Position numbers and translations under genes: made by a program. Below the pieces are notes generated by a model. The model had not been told where the DNA came from. It was given only the letters and a program-made list of their open reading frames with translations, and did no database searches. From assembly GCA_944470555.2 (NCBI GenBank), contig OX104130.1, forward strand, positions 66,841,160 through 66,905,159: a stretch of 64,000 nucleotides of DNA, in the 5' to 3' direction. Below, in pieces: positions 36,101 to 48,910 of the stretch (position 1 is its first letter; each line of letters begins with the position of its first letter). Source of the stretch: Heterobilharzia americana. Taxonomy: Eukaryota > Platyhelminthes > Trematoda > Strigeidida > Schistosomatidae.

Positions 36101-36235
36101 GTTCGCTAGCTAGTTCCTTTCAGACTAGTACTGGTCGTGGTATTCTAGAGGGCCGCCTCTTGTCTCTTAGGCTGGCAGCCCATGGTTTAACCTCACAGCA
36201 TCGAATAACACTTCCTGTGTGGTCTTTAACACGGT
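33165..36235 (-). mobile_element. Decayed CR1/Jockey-type LINE, EN and RT
   Basis: Minus-strand pieces in several frames follow LINE ORF2 order. They are YISAQLKVKE and CLLGVTYRPS (endonuclease, about 35.65-35.75 kb), PLDYVLTDDD and KSDHALLRFSL (EN C-terminal SDH, about 35.3-35.4), LINAKTLPSQVFTKL and IGKSPGW (about 34.65-34.7), DFAKALDSVSH (RT motif A, about 34.25), TGVSQGAIPGPLLFLLVIND (motif B, about 34.1), LQFADDMKIL (motif C intact, about 34.0), and VQRRATKSVVGLTGKTYAQR with LSYRRERGDLAVAYKIIH (C-terminus, about 33.5). Frameshifts separate each piece. The 3' end is near 33.17 kb, where the minus strand becomes TTATTATTACT. ORF1 is not adjacent; a candidate is at 43.8-45.0 kb. Confidence 0.8.
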
Positions 36236-36254
36236 AAATAAATAAATAAATAAA
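36235..36254. repeat. (TAAA)5 microsatellite
   Basis: Five TAAA units at the right-hand boundary of the 33.2-36.2 kb LINE. It could be the tail of an adjacent insertion or a target-site feature. Confidence 0.85.
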
Positions 36255-38469
36255 CGTTTTATTCTCGTGACCAGATAAAGGGTGGTGGTCCTAAGAACAA
36301 AAAAAAACCACGAATTTCACCTAAATGTTTATAACTTCATCATACGCTTGTACAGAGGTATATAACAAGTTAATACCTGGTCAAATATCCTCTAATCTTT
36401 CTATTTCATAGTGATATCTTCAGGCTGACTTTCATTACTGTCGTGCGCACCTTCATCTTCTTCCACCTAAGATTACCTCTAAACAGTTGGTTCTGGACAC
36501 TTCCTCAAGTAAGTTTAATAGTCAGTACAAACTCACCCAGATGTATCATGGTCGATCTACTCCTGCGTATTTTTGTGCCCCTGTTACAAATTTTGCCTGC
36601 TGCTCGCTTTTGTTATTCACTTTTCAGATTTACTTAACCAGTCCTGCATTCAAATGGAATCCTACAAATCGCATTCGTCAGTGGGAAATATTGGCACCGA
36701 AACCTGATGACGAACGCGCACACCCCAAGGTCATGACTGTGATGCGGCCTCACCTTCAAGAATATTGGATGATTCAAACGACGACCGGATAATCTTCAAA
36801 TTCGAACTGAGTCTGCTTCAACATGCCTCCTATATGCCATAAATCACAGCATCTAATGTATAGCATAACATTGCACATAATAGTCATCTCTCATTACCAA
36901 AGTGATCAAACCTGTAAACTGGTTTGTATTCATGTAACCTTTGTTGCATGAAATATATTATTATTATTATTATTATTAAAAAGGATTTTAACATGAGAGA
37001 AGCCAGTTTACAGGCCTCATCACGTTGATACATCCCAAAATGTCTACAAGATTTGAGCCCTGAGTGGTACTGATGGAATGTCATTAAACTCAATTTAAAA
37101 ATTTAAAAAAACTGCCGAAGGTCCTGCTAGTTATGAAATGAACGAGGAAATATTACTTTGCAGCGTACATAGGGTATTAAAGTTTAGATAATAGTAAATG
37201 TCGCCTTCATTTAACAGGCTTAACATGAGGGATACCAGTTTACAAGCACCGTCAAATTCATAACCTTTGAAAGTATCTAGTATTAAATAATTTACATATC
37301 AAGTCATTAGTGTGCATAATCTTATTGAAATTTGCTGAAATTCATGAGACGGATATGGATTGCCATCTCCCATCACATAGATAGGTTCCATTATCAATAT
37401 CAAAAGCGCGCATTGTTCAAAGTTTGCGTTGTAACCAACCGACGTTGTTAGTCCATTCGCATAGTTTGCTGATTAGTAATATAATAGTTTATTACTTAGA
37501 ATGATCTTCAGTTTTTAGTTTGCTAACCACAAAGGACCCATTTATACAATCTGGAGTAACAATAAAGTATCCACAGTTATATAACCAACGTGTATGGCTA
37601 TATCAATGCATATCCAGGTCATCATGTTACTTTTAAAGGTGATATAGATTAATTCTGCTGGGAATACTCGTTGTATTGGATGAAAATAGGTGTTGAAACA
37701 GTCAATAGTCCATAGATTCCGAGCATCTTTTGTATTAGCATAGGCGGCATCATTCGAGAAGTGTATTTGATGCGTAGTAAGTTCCATATGAAAAGGTCTC
37801 TTGGTACAGAGTACTAGAAAATGTCTAGTGTGAAGCCATTGCAGGTAAGTGACCTCCTGAGCCAATATTTTAATTGGTCTCTGGTTTAATCATCTGTTCA
37901 GAATGCCTCTGCTACTAATACTGTTGGGAATGGTCAGACGGTTCGTCGCAAGAAAAATCATGACGAGTAGGCGAGTTAATCTTGAAGATGGTCCAGAATT
38001 TGCGAAAGAGTGGGAGTAGTCCAATAATTATTGGCGTCAATGAGCAGGTGTTATTCCCATAAAGTAATCACGTTCAGACTGAATTTGAACATCAAATGTC
38101 GACTTGCAGCTGTTTCTGCAAATGGGGAAAGAAAGGAGAGGCACGAGCAGATATGGAAATACAGATTACTACGCTATCAAATTTGGAGAAGAGAAAGGTC
38201 CCTATCTTTTTTTATTTATTCGGACTTGATGTACATTTTCATGTATATGTGTTAAGTCAACTACATAGTCCTTCCATTATAGGGTTATTAAGTCGTTTTT
38301 TTGGGAAGGGGGGGTGTACCGTAGTGGCTTTCAGTAATAAACAGTATTCTTTAAGTTCATTATACGGAGAGGAGCCGGTATTCATACCCTTGTGTGCAAT
38401 CGTGAGGCCATCTGCATTAAACGAACTTCAGGGCTTTAATAAAACCGATTCTTACATTTAGAGATCTGA
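36255..38469. other. No gene recognised; contains (ATT)n
   Basis: Mostly AT-rich. A TTA/ATT run sits at 36956-36978. The open frames 36487-36792 (plus) and 37542-37865 (minus) carry no recognisable motif. The right end is probably the 3' UTR of the CR1 element that follows on the minus strand. Confidence 0.4.
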
Positions 38470-38504
38470 GTACGTTCATAGCGGACGCAATGGCTTGACC
38501 ATTG

Positions 38505-41458
38505 TTATGTGCCGATTGCTCCATTATGCTTCGTATTTGTGGATATAATATGAATGTCAAGAAATTTATGGATATCCGTGAAAAGGAAGAATTCGTTGAG
38601 TAGACGTCGAAACTGAAATGCAGACATGCAAGAGCGAATAAAATGTGGAAGCTTATTCCATAACTTGCTGTACTGTAACATAAAGGATCGTGACCTAAGT
38701 TTAAGGCGGTGCTTTTCTACAGGTACAGTACATTCACGATTGCGTAGACTATATGAAGATATAGGCTTAAAAGTAGGAGCGCAACAGGCGTGAGTAATGC
38801 CATGCAAAAGGCGGAAAAATAGGCTAAGGTTAAGCTTAAGGCGTCTTAGCCAAAGTGGGTCAATTTTTAATTTCTTACACCTTCCCACATAATCAAGTTC
38901 TTCGTGACGGCCCAGTACACAGCGGGTAAACTTTCTTTGAACATTCTCAATTAGTATCCTATCCGAAGCATACATATTGCTGAAGATGATTGTGCCATAT
39001 TCAAGTACTGGGCGGATCATTACCTTGAATAAAAGCAGTCTAGCCTCATTGGTATGTACGTGTTTAAGCAAAAGGCCAACTGAGCGCCGACACCTGGAGG
39101 CAAGTGACTGGGCATATTCCGTAAACGTTAAGTTCCGAGAATACCTAATACCTAAATCACATACTGAGTTGTAAGATTGCAGCATAGAATCGCCAAGGTG
39201 TAAACTGACGTTTGGATAAGAGTTATTGAAACAGAGAATTCCGCATTTACTAGAGTTAAGTGGAAGTTGCCATGTTTCACTCCAAGCAAACAAATTCGTC
39301 AGGTCTTCCTGGATTCTATTAAAACCCTCACTTAGCGATGAGTGGGGAAAGCTATACACGATTTTTAAGTCGTCAGCAAACAGGTAGGGTTTACCATATT
39401 TTATCATGTCAGAAATATCATTTATGTAAAGGAGGAAAAGTAAGGGCCCCAACACACTACCTTGAATGACACCACTCAGAATAGGCTGTGGGCAGGAATA
39501 GGTTTGACTGAACTTTACTATTTGAGTACGCTGCCTAAGGAATGAGCTTATCCACGATAATAGAGGATCACTAATTCCAAATGATTGAAGCTTAAGAATT
39601 AACCGATTATGAGGCACTTTATCAAATGCTTTTTTGAAGTCAAAAAATAGAGCAGTTACGAAAAGACCTTCATCTCGTCTGCAGGTGACCTCCTCAAAAT
39701 AATCCAGTAAGCAAGTACTACATGAACGACCTTTTAAGAAACCATGCTGCATAGGGGAAAGAAGCTGATGCGCAGCCACGTAGTCATTGATTTCTTGCGC
39801 AACGACCTTCTCCATGATACGAGAGACTACAGATGTAATATTTATGGGACGATAATTCTGAATTTCTGACGTCGGCCCAGATTTATACGTGGGAGATATG
39901 TATGACAGCTTCCAGCGGTCAGGGTAGCATGCCTCAGTAAGGGATATTGAGAATAGCTTCATGAGGATCAACGGTATATCTTCACCACCCCTCTTAAGGA
40001 GAACAGACGGGATCCCATCGGGTCCGGCAGAATATGAGTCCTTTAGTGAAGCAACTGCATCACCTATCTTTCTCTGTGTAAAGGAAACATTACTTAGCGA
40101 GTGGTGTGGTGGAATGGGCATTTGTATGTTTAGTACACTATCTTCGTGCGTGAAGCAGCTTGCATAATGTTTACTAAACAGCTCACAGATCTTTCTTGGG
40201 TCATCATAAAGAATGTCCCCATCGATGATCAGACTACTGGGAATAACTCTAGATAAGTTTGCACGGGATTTTAGAATTCTCACTAATGATTGAGCATTGC
40301 CTGTTTGTGCGTTGCAGCTGGTTTCTTGCTTGATTGCTTTCAGTAACTTATTTGATTTGAAGTTCTCATGAGCAATTTTTAATGAGACAAGGGATGAAAA
40401 GTCATTAGATCGATAGAAATTTCTGGCATGTCTGCGCATGCTGATACGTACTTTTTCAGGGATGAAATTCACTTTCGGCTTTCTAATTAGTACTGATACC
40501 TCCGGAGCAATGTGATTGTGAATTGCATTCATGGAACTGTAGAAGATGTCACTTAGTTCATGGGTTGAGCTACTGGTGAAATAAGAACCCCAGTCCAAGC
40601 ATCGCAACATGTATTGTATCTCTTCCCAGATGGTATTTTTATATCGTCTAACTGTGGTTGTTTTTGACCTGGGAGCCAACGTATTTCTGGGAGATAGTCG
40701 GAAGTCACCAAACACTACTCTGTGATCGCTGCCCGGGAATTCTGGACCAACTTGAAGAGTGAAAGGCAATAATCCATTCGTGAAAACTAGGTCAAGTATG
40801 CTATTATGTCTAGTTGGTTGCACTACATGTTGGCGCCATCCTCCAGAATCCAACACATTAATAAAATTATCAAACCGCCTAGGAGAGTAAGTGTCTGCCA
40901 CTTGATGTCAGGCATATTAAAGTCACCGCATATAAGTTTCATGGAGTAGGGCAGTGTTGTTACGTGGGTGAACACTTCTGCAAGCCTGTCATCATAATCT
41001 ACGGTAGAACAAGGGGGACGGTAGATACACCCCAAGAGGATAGTTATATCATTAGTAAACTTCACCACAACCCACACTGAGTCACTGAGCGAATTGAGTT
41101 CTGAATTAAGACAATTTGTCGCAGCAATGTCGGACCTGATATAGATGATGCAACCACCACCTCTACCATTATATCTATCTCCCCTAAACAGAGTATAATT
41201 GTCGACAGAGACATCACTATCAGGAGTGTCTGGAGTGCACCAAGCTTCAGTGATAAATATTAGGCAGGGGTTAGACATAGTCGACAACATAGTGATCTCA
41301 CTTATTTTGTTGCGTATGGAACGGGCGTTAATCAGACAGAAGGTTAAAGAATTGGATAAGCAGTAGTACCTAAACCTGTTTTCGGAAAGCATTTTCTCGC
41401 AGGTTAGTTGGAACTGTAGTGGTGAGGAAAATGGGGTAGAATTTAATTTCGGGGACAT
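38505..41458 (-). pseudogene. CR1 ORF2: endonuclease and reverse transcriptase, one frameshift
   Basis: Makes the cDNA of the LINE by nicking target DNA and reverse transcribing the RNA from the nick. The first frame (from 41458) carries LINARSIRNK, FITEAWCTP (catalytic Glu), GCIYRPPC and KLICGDFNMPDIKW (catalytic Asp-Asn). Near 40.9 kb the frame shifts. The second frame, 798 codons to 38505, continues with TRHNSILDLVFTNG and GSDHRVV (catalytic Asp-His, residues 58-60), then RT motif A DFKKAFDKV (421-429), motif B VIQGSVLGPLLFLLYIND (479-496) and motif C LFADDLK (507-513). The C-terminal region VQRKFTRCVLGR and LWNKLPHFIRS is also complete. All catalytic residues are retained, so only the shift inactivates it, unless it is an assembly error. 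Confidence 0.9.
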
Positions 41459-41499
41459 AATAGGGGAGTAAGATACTACGGGGTTACTACTTATATCCT

Positions 41500-43297
41500 T
41501 TATTGTGTTAGGTGTTGACCCACTGTATATGAGCCGGGAGGATGACAGGTTGGCGTAACGTCTTCCCTGCCACTGTAGCGGTTGTGATTTAGGATTGACA
41601 GTAGCTGATTCGACAGCGTCATCATCTGAACAGCAAAAGGCGCTAATAGTTTTTGAAGTCCGCGAAAATTTGGGCTTTCAGAATGAGCCCTGGGTATGGG
41701 TGTCTGCGGAAATGAGCCAAGTAAGTCTGTGGCTTCACTTCCGCATGGGAAGGGGTAGGGTGCACTATGTTGGGGAGCCAGTATCAGAGGCTGCATCTGA
41801 ACAGCAGGCCTCCAATTAGGAGGTGATATCGTTGTACTGGGGCGAGCATACATTGGATATGAATGTTGTGTAGATGGGTGTGAGGAGAAAAACCTATCGT
41901 TTTTCCTATAGCCCTTGTCTTCATGACTGTGGGAAGCATTTGTGTTCTGAACATTCTTACGCATGTTCCCCTTCTTTTTACCACCTTGGTGTATGAATCC
42001 TACCTTTCTGTTGGTTAGTGAGGGTGCCATAGTACTTGGTGTCATTTCGGTGGACGACGTGAATGTGTCTGCGTAAGGAAACGGGGTCACTCTTCGAATG
42101 GCGTTATAACCATTAGGCTTAACAGTCTGAATATAGTTACTTCGGGGCTGGCTAAAACGTTTCTGTCCCACTGGCTTTGTCGGTATATTCGAACTAGGAC
42201 TTTTAGGTTTGGATTTTCGAAACATGGCACTATGTGACCGTGCATTGTCAATACACCCAGAGGTCAACATGGTATTTGAGGGCGGTAAAGGCTTAACAGT
42301 GTAACTGCACATGGGTGATGCAGGCTTCATCGATAAACTCAGAGGAATAAGGTGCATATCGGACGTATCATTACCGTTGCCATCCATATCAACATCATCT
42401 GAGAATAAATCTGCATAACTGGCGGAGATTTGACCTTCAGTTTCGGTGTTTACTACCATGTTGGATGGTGAAACAGAAGCAACTGATGTACTTAAAACAA
42501 TATGCTCGGTCAGCCTTTTTTGATCTACACTTACGGTGTCATCTGGTGTTAGGAGCTGACTCCCAGGCGCCAGTATGTTTCGGGTGGCCATTGGTTCTGA
42601 TGGAGTTTCCAAAGGGACTTCATAAGGTTTCGAAACACGTGTCCGTCTTTGACATGGGGTGAGATCTGGAAGTACCCTAACGTTCTCACAGCTTCTTAAG
42701 AGTCTTACAGATTTCTGTGAACCACAAAAGTGTCTCGCATCAAGGAGTGAGCTGAACTGGAATAATATTGGACAGGGGTATTTACTGGTCCTCTTCCTAA
42801 GACGCCGAACTGTGCAACCAGGCTTGAAGGAGATCATTTTTAACACGTCTTAATGGAAAACTATCAGGGACATTGAGGACAATGGAGTTGTGCGACGAAG
42901 TCAATCGTTTGCTGGCTTCAGTGGCTACACAGTTCACCAATGTTTCACACTTGATAAGGTTATCCACTGATAAGTCCGTTGTAGGGTTGAGTAGGCAAAT
43001 CAGATGTGTAAGACAGTCTAGTTTACGCTGAAGATCAGTAATTGCATTACCGTTGTCAAGAATATTACGCTTGTCGGCAATAACACCATTATATATGTCA
43101 GCCATGACGTCAGACAGACCGGCAGAAGGACCATTAATAAATAAGCCATTTTCAGACCCTAGTGACGGATTCGAAGCTTTTGATCTCTTAGCTTTATGGA
43201 TTGGTTTTTTTACGGCGGCAGTATCGTTACTCATTTTAAGGCTAAAAGGCACAGACATAAGGAAGCAAAAATTTATTGTCTGACAATAAAATAGCAA
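41500..43297 (-). pseudogene. CR1 ORF1, one frameshift
   Basis: CR1 ORF1 proteins bind the element RNA. The upstream frame (to 42797) is polar at the start (MSNDTAAVKKPIHKAKRSKA), has a heptad-like stretch (ITDLQRKLDCLTHLICLL) and then SIVLNVPDSFPLRRVKNDLL, which resembles the RRM-like 'NIPD' strand of other CR1 ORF1s. The frame slips between about 42.80 and 42.85 kb and continues as CPILFQFSSLLDARHFCGS (second RRM strand), then a long Ser/Pro/Thr-rich tail ending in VGQHLTQ. The equivalent plus-strand copy at 47.2-48.9 kb has the same order. The most upstream Met is at 43297; MSNDT at about 43234 is an equally likely start. Confidence 0.75.
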
Positions 43298-43833
43298 AAT
43301 TAGAGACTTATCTGCAACACAGACTAAAGTTACCGGTTGTCTGTCAACCTTAGCTTTTGCAGTAAACTGGTAGATAAGGCAGCAAGATGCTACAACTTCC
43401 CGTCAAACAGCGAAGAATACTGAAGTCCAGACCAAAGTTCACGTACTGGTGAAAACCAGAGATATGCAACCAATAGTTGCGGAGAAAATGACAGCAACAG
43501 TTAGCGGATGACGTATATGTTTAGAAGATTTGATTGGCCGGCGAAAAATGTAACGGTATCGTAGCCAAATTGCCAAAATCCAAAGCAGGAGGAAAGCGCA
43601 AAAGATGTAACGCACGCTTCAAAAGCAGTTCAGTACCATGCTGTGAGAGCTTCTGTTAGTGTCACTTGGCGGTCAGAGCGTAAACCCAGCAATCTTGGTG
43701 AGGAAATGCTCTGCAAGTGCGTATGCCTGAATGACCTACTTACGCTGCGGGCAGGCAAATTTCCAGGTCCTATTTTTGCCGCTAGCCTCCTCCCCTGCTC
43801 GAAATCGTGAAGGTAATTATCACGGCTTGTGGA

Positions 43834-45010
43834 TCAACCCGCCGGTTCGGGTGTTCCGTACGCCACCATGGTTGCAGCTTTGTGCAGGTCACTGAGTGAC
43901 GATTTTCTATCCGCCTCTCTGGTGGCCCAAGGAACGTCTAGTTTCACCCTTATGGGGCATAAGCCTGTGATATCTGGTCGGCGCGACGGCAGCAGTATGT
44001 TCTCCGACCGTTCTTCTACCACTGCCGATGTCCTGAGAGGTGGCGGCCTGCCTCGAGGTGCTCTACTTCCTAGGCAGAGCCGACATAAATTTGCTGCGAC
44101 GGTTTCTGTCCCAAACTTTCCGCAGTAGTCGTCCCGCTTCTTCTTGTCAGACTGTTCCCTGTTTTCTAAGAGTGAGTCCGATGGTGTAGGAACGTTGAAC
44201 AGGATGATGGGATCCGTTCCCTTATCCTGTGAGTGCGGGATTTTGGTTTTGATAACCACTGCTTTCAGGCTACCCTTTTCCCTAATCACTTCCATCCATT
44301 CGTTCTCAGTACAACCTATTTCCTCAGGTTGTTCAGTTCCGTTGCACCGTCTGGATTGCAGTGATACGAGCAAGGATGCCTTACTTGGAGTGGGAGCCAG
44401 TGTCGTCCGCTCTCTAGGGGTGGCACTTTTGTACACTTGTAAAGCTTGACCAGTTTCTGAGGGAAAATTATTGGATCTCGTGTTTCGCAACATGTTTGAC
44501 TGTACAGGGCTTTCCCAGTTTGCTGGTGGTGATAGCAGTTGACTTGTACATATATACCACATCCGCTTACGTGGGTACTTCCTCATAAGGCAGTAGCACT
44601 ACTTCGGTAAATCAATATCATAGTTATGGTGTACCCATCCAAGATATGTGTTGCACGCAAAGGCTTCTTGAACCTCTGACACCAATTATTTGCGAACACC
44701 AATGTCGTCAGAGGTTCGCTCTTTGTTGACGACTCAGCGGTTTGGTTTCTGCTTGGTGAGGGCAGGCGTAGCGGGTTTCCCCGTGTTTTATATTTCACCG
44801 ACGGTACGCTTGGGGACGTGCCACTGTCACCTCAACTACATGAGTTTGGCGGTTCGGGGAAATGCTGTGCCTGGTGTGACAATGCTACAGGGATCTTTGA
44901 CGGTGAGGGTACGGTTGTGCCCGTCTTTCCTGCCCGGACCAGATTCTGTCCTCCCGTAGACCACTTTATACGATTAAGGTCTTGCCATTCGGCTTTGCGT
45001 ATCATTGTAG
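43834..45010 (-). mobile_element. LINE ORF1-like block, separated from any ORF2
   Basis: The minus strand has an open frame of 250 codons (44586-43834) preceded by decayed pieces starting near MIRKAEWQDLNRIKWSTGGQ (about 45.0 kb). It reads PIILFNVPTPSDS (an RRM1-like strand typical of LINE ORF1), RLCLGSRAPRGRPPPLRTS (RNP-like) and CPIRVKLDVPWATREAD, the usual C-terminal pattern of CR1/Jockey ORF1 proteins. No EN or RT follows directly; the next minus-strand sequence is the young CR1 at 43.5-38.5 kb. It may be the missing ORF1 of the 33.2-36.2 kb LINE. Confidence 0.6.
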
Positions 45011-47197
45011 TTAAGTGATATAATATAAAAATAATGCAGATAAAGAGGAGAATAAAGACTAAGGTAGACAACTTACAAACAGGAAAGTGGCATTCGGTTT
45101 CTCTCACCCTATCAGCAACTTTGAATGAATACTCCAAGTGCATACGTATGGAATGAGAAAGATGTTTCTTGGTGAGTGTTCGTCGATGGCAGCCAAAAAC
45201 TATGATAGTTGAGCGGTCCAGACGACTACGAATCACCAGCAGAAAGTATATCCGGATTGAGAAGATGACTACATGGTTGTAAGCAGCAATTCTGGCGTCC
45301 AGCTGATTAACTGAATTGCGTTCACTGTCACAATATCTTTGACAGCTGTTTTTCGGCGACAGGCACCGTAGTGTTGGATCTGCATAGCAGATGGACAAAG
45401 CACGACATTATTCAAAAGGCGCGCAGCGTTCGTTTCGTCCCGGTTTCACCAAACAACATACTGTTCCAATTGGTGATTTAAAATCTATTAGCGGTAACAA
45501 CTCATTTGGTGACGTGAATACTGCTATGTTTCATTCTTAGCTAAAACATATCCCAATCCATCTTGTCTGAGGGACCTTTGCCATCATCTCAGAAGTCAGT
45601 CTACCGACTAATGGCTTTAACTACACTTCGAAACAAGTGGGTTCGGCTTTTTTGCTGAACATGTCAGGCTAAGTATTTGAAATTAGGAAGTCCAACTCAT
45701 CAGGTGGCCTACTGCCTTTGTCGTTGGAGGCTGAAGGCCTTCAGAAACCCCTGTCTCATCAAGAAATGCTTGCACAAACTATTAATTCCAGCATCACACA
45801 TTTGTCGTACCATCCCAGGAAGTTAATGGTACATTTGTTCCGCGATTGGGTTTCATACCTCACTCCTTGCTTCACTCCCTTATCGAAAGTTGAAGTCTTC
45901 CACATTCATATCTTTGTGTGCACACAGGTAGCCATCTCAGTGGGAGACGTTTTCTCTGCAGGATGAGCAGGCAAACAAGCCTTGAGTGTGTGAAAATCAG
46001 GTGTTGTGCCTTGAATTTCATGTCAGTGAAATAGTCTGGTTGCGTGTACCAGCTCACGGCCTGCCATTACAATGCGTTGTGTCGTTCTCCCGTCACCCAC
46101 CATGGCTAAAATATCCCAGGCAAATGGTGCTGGTTTGAATTCCCAGCACGTCCCGCCACTTATACTGTAAGTAAAACTAACTGGGGTCTGACATCTGTGT
46201 ATGACAGTATCACATTCACAAGTTCTCAAAGCCGTCAAAATCTGACTACACCAATCAAGGAAGCGGAAGACAACGCTAATAATGAAGAAAGAGCGAACGA
46301 TGTTGGATTAAGAGAAGACGAGTAATGCATGGGAAACTTTCAAAATGAACCAAATGGTGAAAAGCTAACCTGTTGAGTAACTTTTCATGCATTTCGTGGC
46401 GAACCGTCGGGAAAAGTATTGGTCATGTTTCATTCTTAAAGGCTCCCAAGTAAAATCTGCATTTATACTTGAACAACGGAGATTGGATTGACCTTCAGTA
46501 GTTTCTTCCTGGTGCAGCATTCTCTGGGTTTTCCCTCTTGCCAGTGGTCATATACAGTAAGCGCTTGCTTTGCGGGTCATCCAGTTAATGAACAGCTTAC
46601 ACGTTACCATGACATCACATCCATTGTTCCCGTATTTCAGAGTACTCAAACCAAACACCGTCCGTCGGCGAATTTCGCCTCTCTGTTCAAGTACAGAGTT
46701 GAACAGCCAACTTTCGAAACGCCATGACAACATAAATTAGTTATCAATACTTAGTGTAGTATACCTGGCAACTTCCTAATAATCTCCTCACTCCATGATC
46801 ACTGGACCTACTGAATAAGCCCATAATCATTTTCAATTTTTCTTCCATTCACACACCTCCAAAGGGTACAGTCTGCCATTGGGCATGATCAGCATCTTCC
46901 TTGAAGCCCATAATTAAGATTGTTTAAGTAATCTCCCCTTGCTGAGTGCCTTCAGCTGCACCACTCCTACGAAACTTTGGGCGTTATCGTAGCTGTCTCA
47001 ACGACCTGCTATTCTCCTTTAATCACCTCAGGTATGTCGACACTCTAATCAAGAGTTGTAAGCTCTGGATCAACGTTTGCAAAAAACAATGCAAAACCAA
47101 AAGCGGTACGTTTGAAATTGTGCTGCATTTTAACATGATTTCGTAACTGTATCACGGCTGTGTTATTAACGTCATCATAAAGCTACTGAATTCTCAA
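45011..47197. other. No gene recognised
   Basis: Several 60-188 codon open frames overlap on both strands without motifs. A GCTGGTTTGAATTCCC stretch near 46129 looks like a B-box but lacks an A-box. The last 300 bases or so are probably the 5' UTR of the next LINE. Confidence 0.4.
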
Positions 47198-48910
47198 ATG
47201 GCTAACCACATATCAGACATGCAGCCAGATATGGCTAATGTATGTAAAAAGGCACTGACACAACTGTCTGTGGAACAGTGCATCAACAATACCCAAATGT
47301 TGGCGACACCAGAAGCAGATTCCTCTCACAACAGAATAAGTGAATCAGCTTATACTCCAGCTATGCTCTAGAGAAGAAGAACTGCGTTCGATAAGGCAGC
47401 CGGCGTTACTGATAATGGAAACATCCCTGCATGCCCAACATGTAATAAGACCGCGACACTAAATGTTGCAGAGGACGTGAAGCCTAATGGAGGCTCCACA
47501 TCTTTTGTGGGACTAGCTAGACTTCAGCCACCAAGTGTGTCATTGTCACTTCTTACTGAAATCGAAGGCCTGAGGTCCTCCATAGAGGGACTAAGGGCGG
47601 AAATACGCAAACTGAAGGATGAAAAGCAGAATAATGCACCACAAGAAAGCATGTTAAGGGCGTTCAAGGTGTCACCTCAGCTGGGTGAAATTAGAGCTCA
47701 GATTAGCAACCTCTTGCCACTGAGCACCTTGACGCGTAGTCAATCCATTAATGAAGCTGATATCGAAACGCTATCCAAGGTAGATCACCCGGTAAACCTT
47801 ATCACCACTGAATTAAGCAAGAGACCCGCACTTAAATTGAACGCAATAGTTTATAACATCCCCGACACGACAAAGTTGAAGGCGGTGCGAGAAATTTTGT
47901 TGAGAACAGCAAAAATGCGTGATGTCCAGGCAAAATGTCTTCGACTGAAGAACAGCCAGCAGGAACACCGCTGTCCGATACGCTTTCAATTTAAATCACA
48001 GATAGAAGCAGAATCTGTCTTAGCAAAAGACACTGTCTTCATAGGAATAAAGATAGTTCTTGATAAGATAGCGGTGGAGAGGCAGGTATACAGCTGTGCT
48101 CACAGACCTGATAGTCAAAAGTCTCCAAAGCTGCAACACACTAAAGCAGTAGGTATCTCCCCCAATATACCCAAGCCTAGGACTTCTCCCTCCACAAACT
48201 CTATCAAGTCAAATATACGGGAAAACACGCCGACCAACTTGGAGATGGAAGACTGAAAAATGCATGATTCGACTCAACCACCTGAAACTATAGATCTAGA
48301 CGTATCCATAGAAAGTCACAAAGTGAGACCTGACACAGCACCAAACGTGACAGAACCTTCTCTGAGGTCTACCGGAGTCCTAAAGTCTACTAGCCACACC
48401 AGCTTAGGTCCTAGAATATCGACCACTCGATATGCAACACATGAACCAATGCCCCCATGGAACCCAACACGTAGAGACGGACGCAGAAAGCATATAATGA
48501 TCCGAAGTGACCCCGTAATCCCTTCTGAAATTGACAGAAGTACGAACAGCAGCTCTACCAAAAAGGTTGCATGCACTGAGCTAAGTCTCACAAGTAACGA
48601 GAACAAAAATAGACGTCACAACAACCCAACCCCATCGTTTACTAATGAGAAAAGCCAACGTCAAACCACCTATAATAGAATGTCAGCGGGGTACTTTGTG
48701 GGGAAAAACTCTGGTCGGCTGCACGGCACTGGTTTACTAGGAGACAGCCCGCTATCCAACATAACGCCAGTCACGTCCGTTGTGAATTGTAACAGAAGAC
48801 AGTCACTAGTAAGGAATACAACGCAGAAAGAAGTTTACATGGACCACAAAAAAGAGATGTTTTTTTATCTAATGCATCCCTATCAGATGCAGCTTTGGCC
48901 AAACAACTGA
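47198..48910 (+). pseudogene. CR1 ORF1 with two in-frame stops
   Basis: One frame runs 571 codons from ATG 47198, beginning MANHISDMQPDMANVCKKAL, interrupted only by TAG at 47369-47371 (codon 58) and TGA at 48254-48256. It contains CPTCNKT, a leucine-rich coiled-coil-like stretch (LLTEIEGLRSSIEGLRAEIR), an RRM-like part (LNAIVYNIPDTTKLKAVREI, CPIRFQFKSQIEAESVL) and a Ser/Thr/Asn-rich tail. That no frameshift occurred while two stops did points to point-mutation decay. Confidence 0.75.

Larger units (their letters stand above)
38470..43560 (-). mobile_element. Near-complete CR1-type LINE
   Basis: Two ORFs in the standard order on the minus strand, ORF1 (43297-41500) and ORF2 (41458-38505), about 40 bases apart. 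Together they give a full CR1 layout: an RNA-binding ORF1, then apurinic-type endonuclease plus reverse transcriptase. The domain order and the FDFKKAFDKV / VIQGSVLGPLLFLLYINDIS / LFADDLK signatures are those of schistosome SR1-like CR1 elements. Each ORF has a single frameshift and no internal stop was noticed, so this is the youngest LINE in the window. The exact ends are uncertain: the 5' end lies between 43.3 and 43.6 kb and no simple repeat tail was identified below 38.5 kb. Confidence 0.85.

Noticed and set aside
43829..44449. Two 99-101 codon plus-strand ORFs
   Set aside because: Antisense shadows of the LINE ORF1-like frame on the minus strand.
45421..45460. GTTTCGTCCC, whose reverse complement GGGACGAAAC resembles part of a hammerhead core
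   Set aside because: No CTGATGA box or stem I partner lies upstream on that strand.
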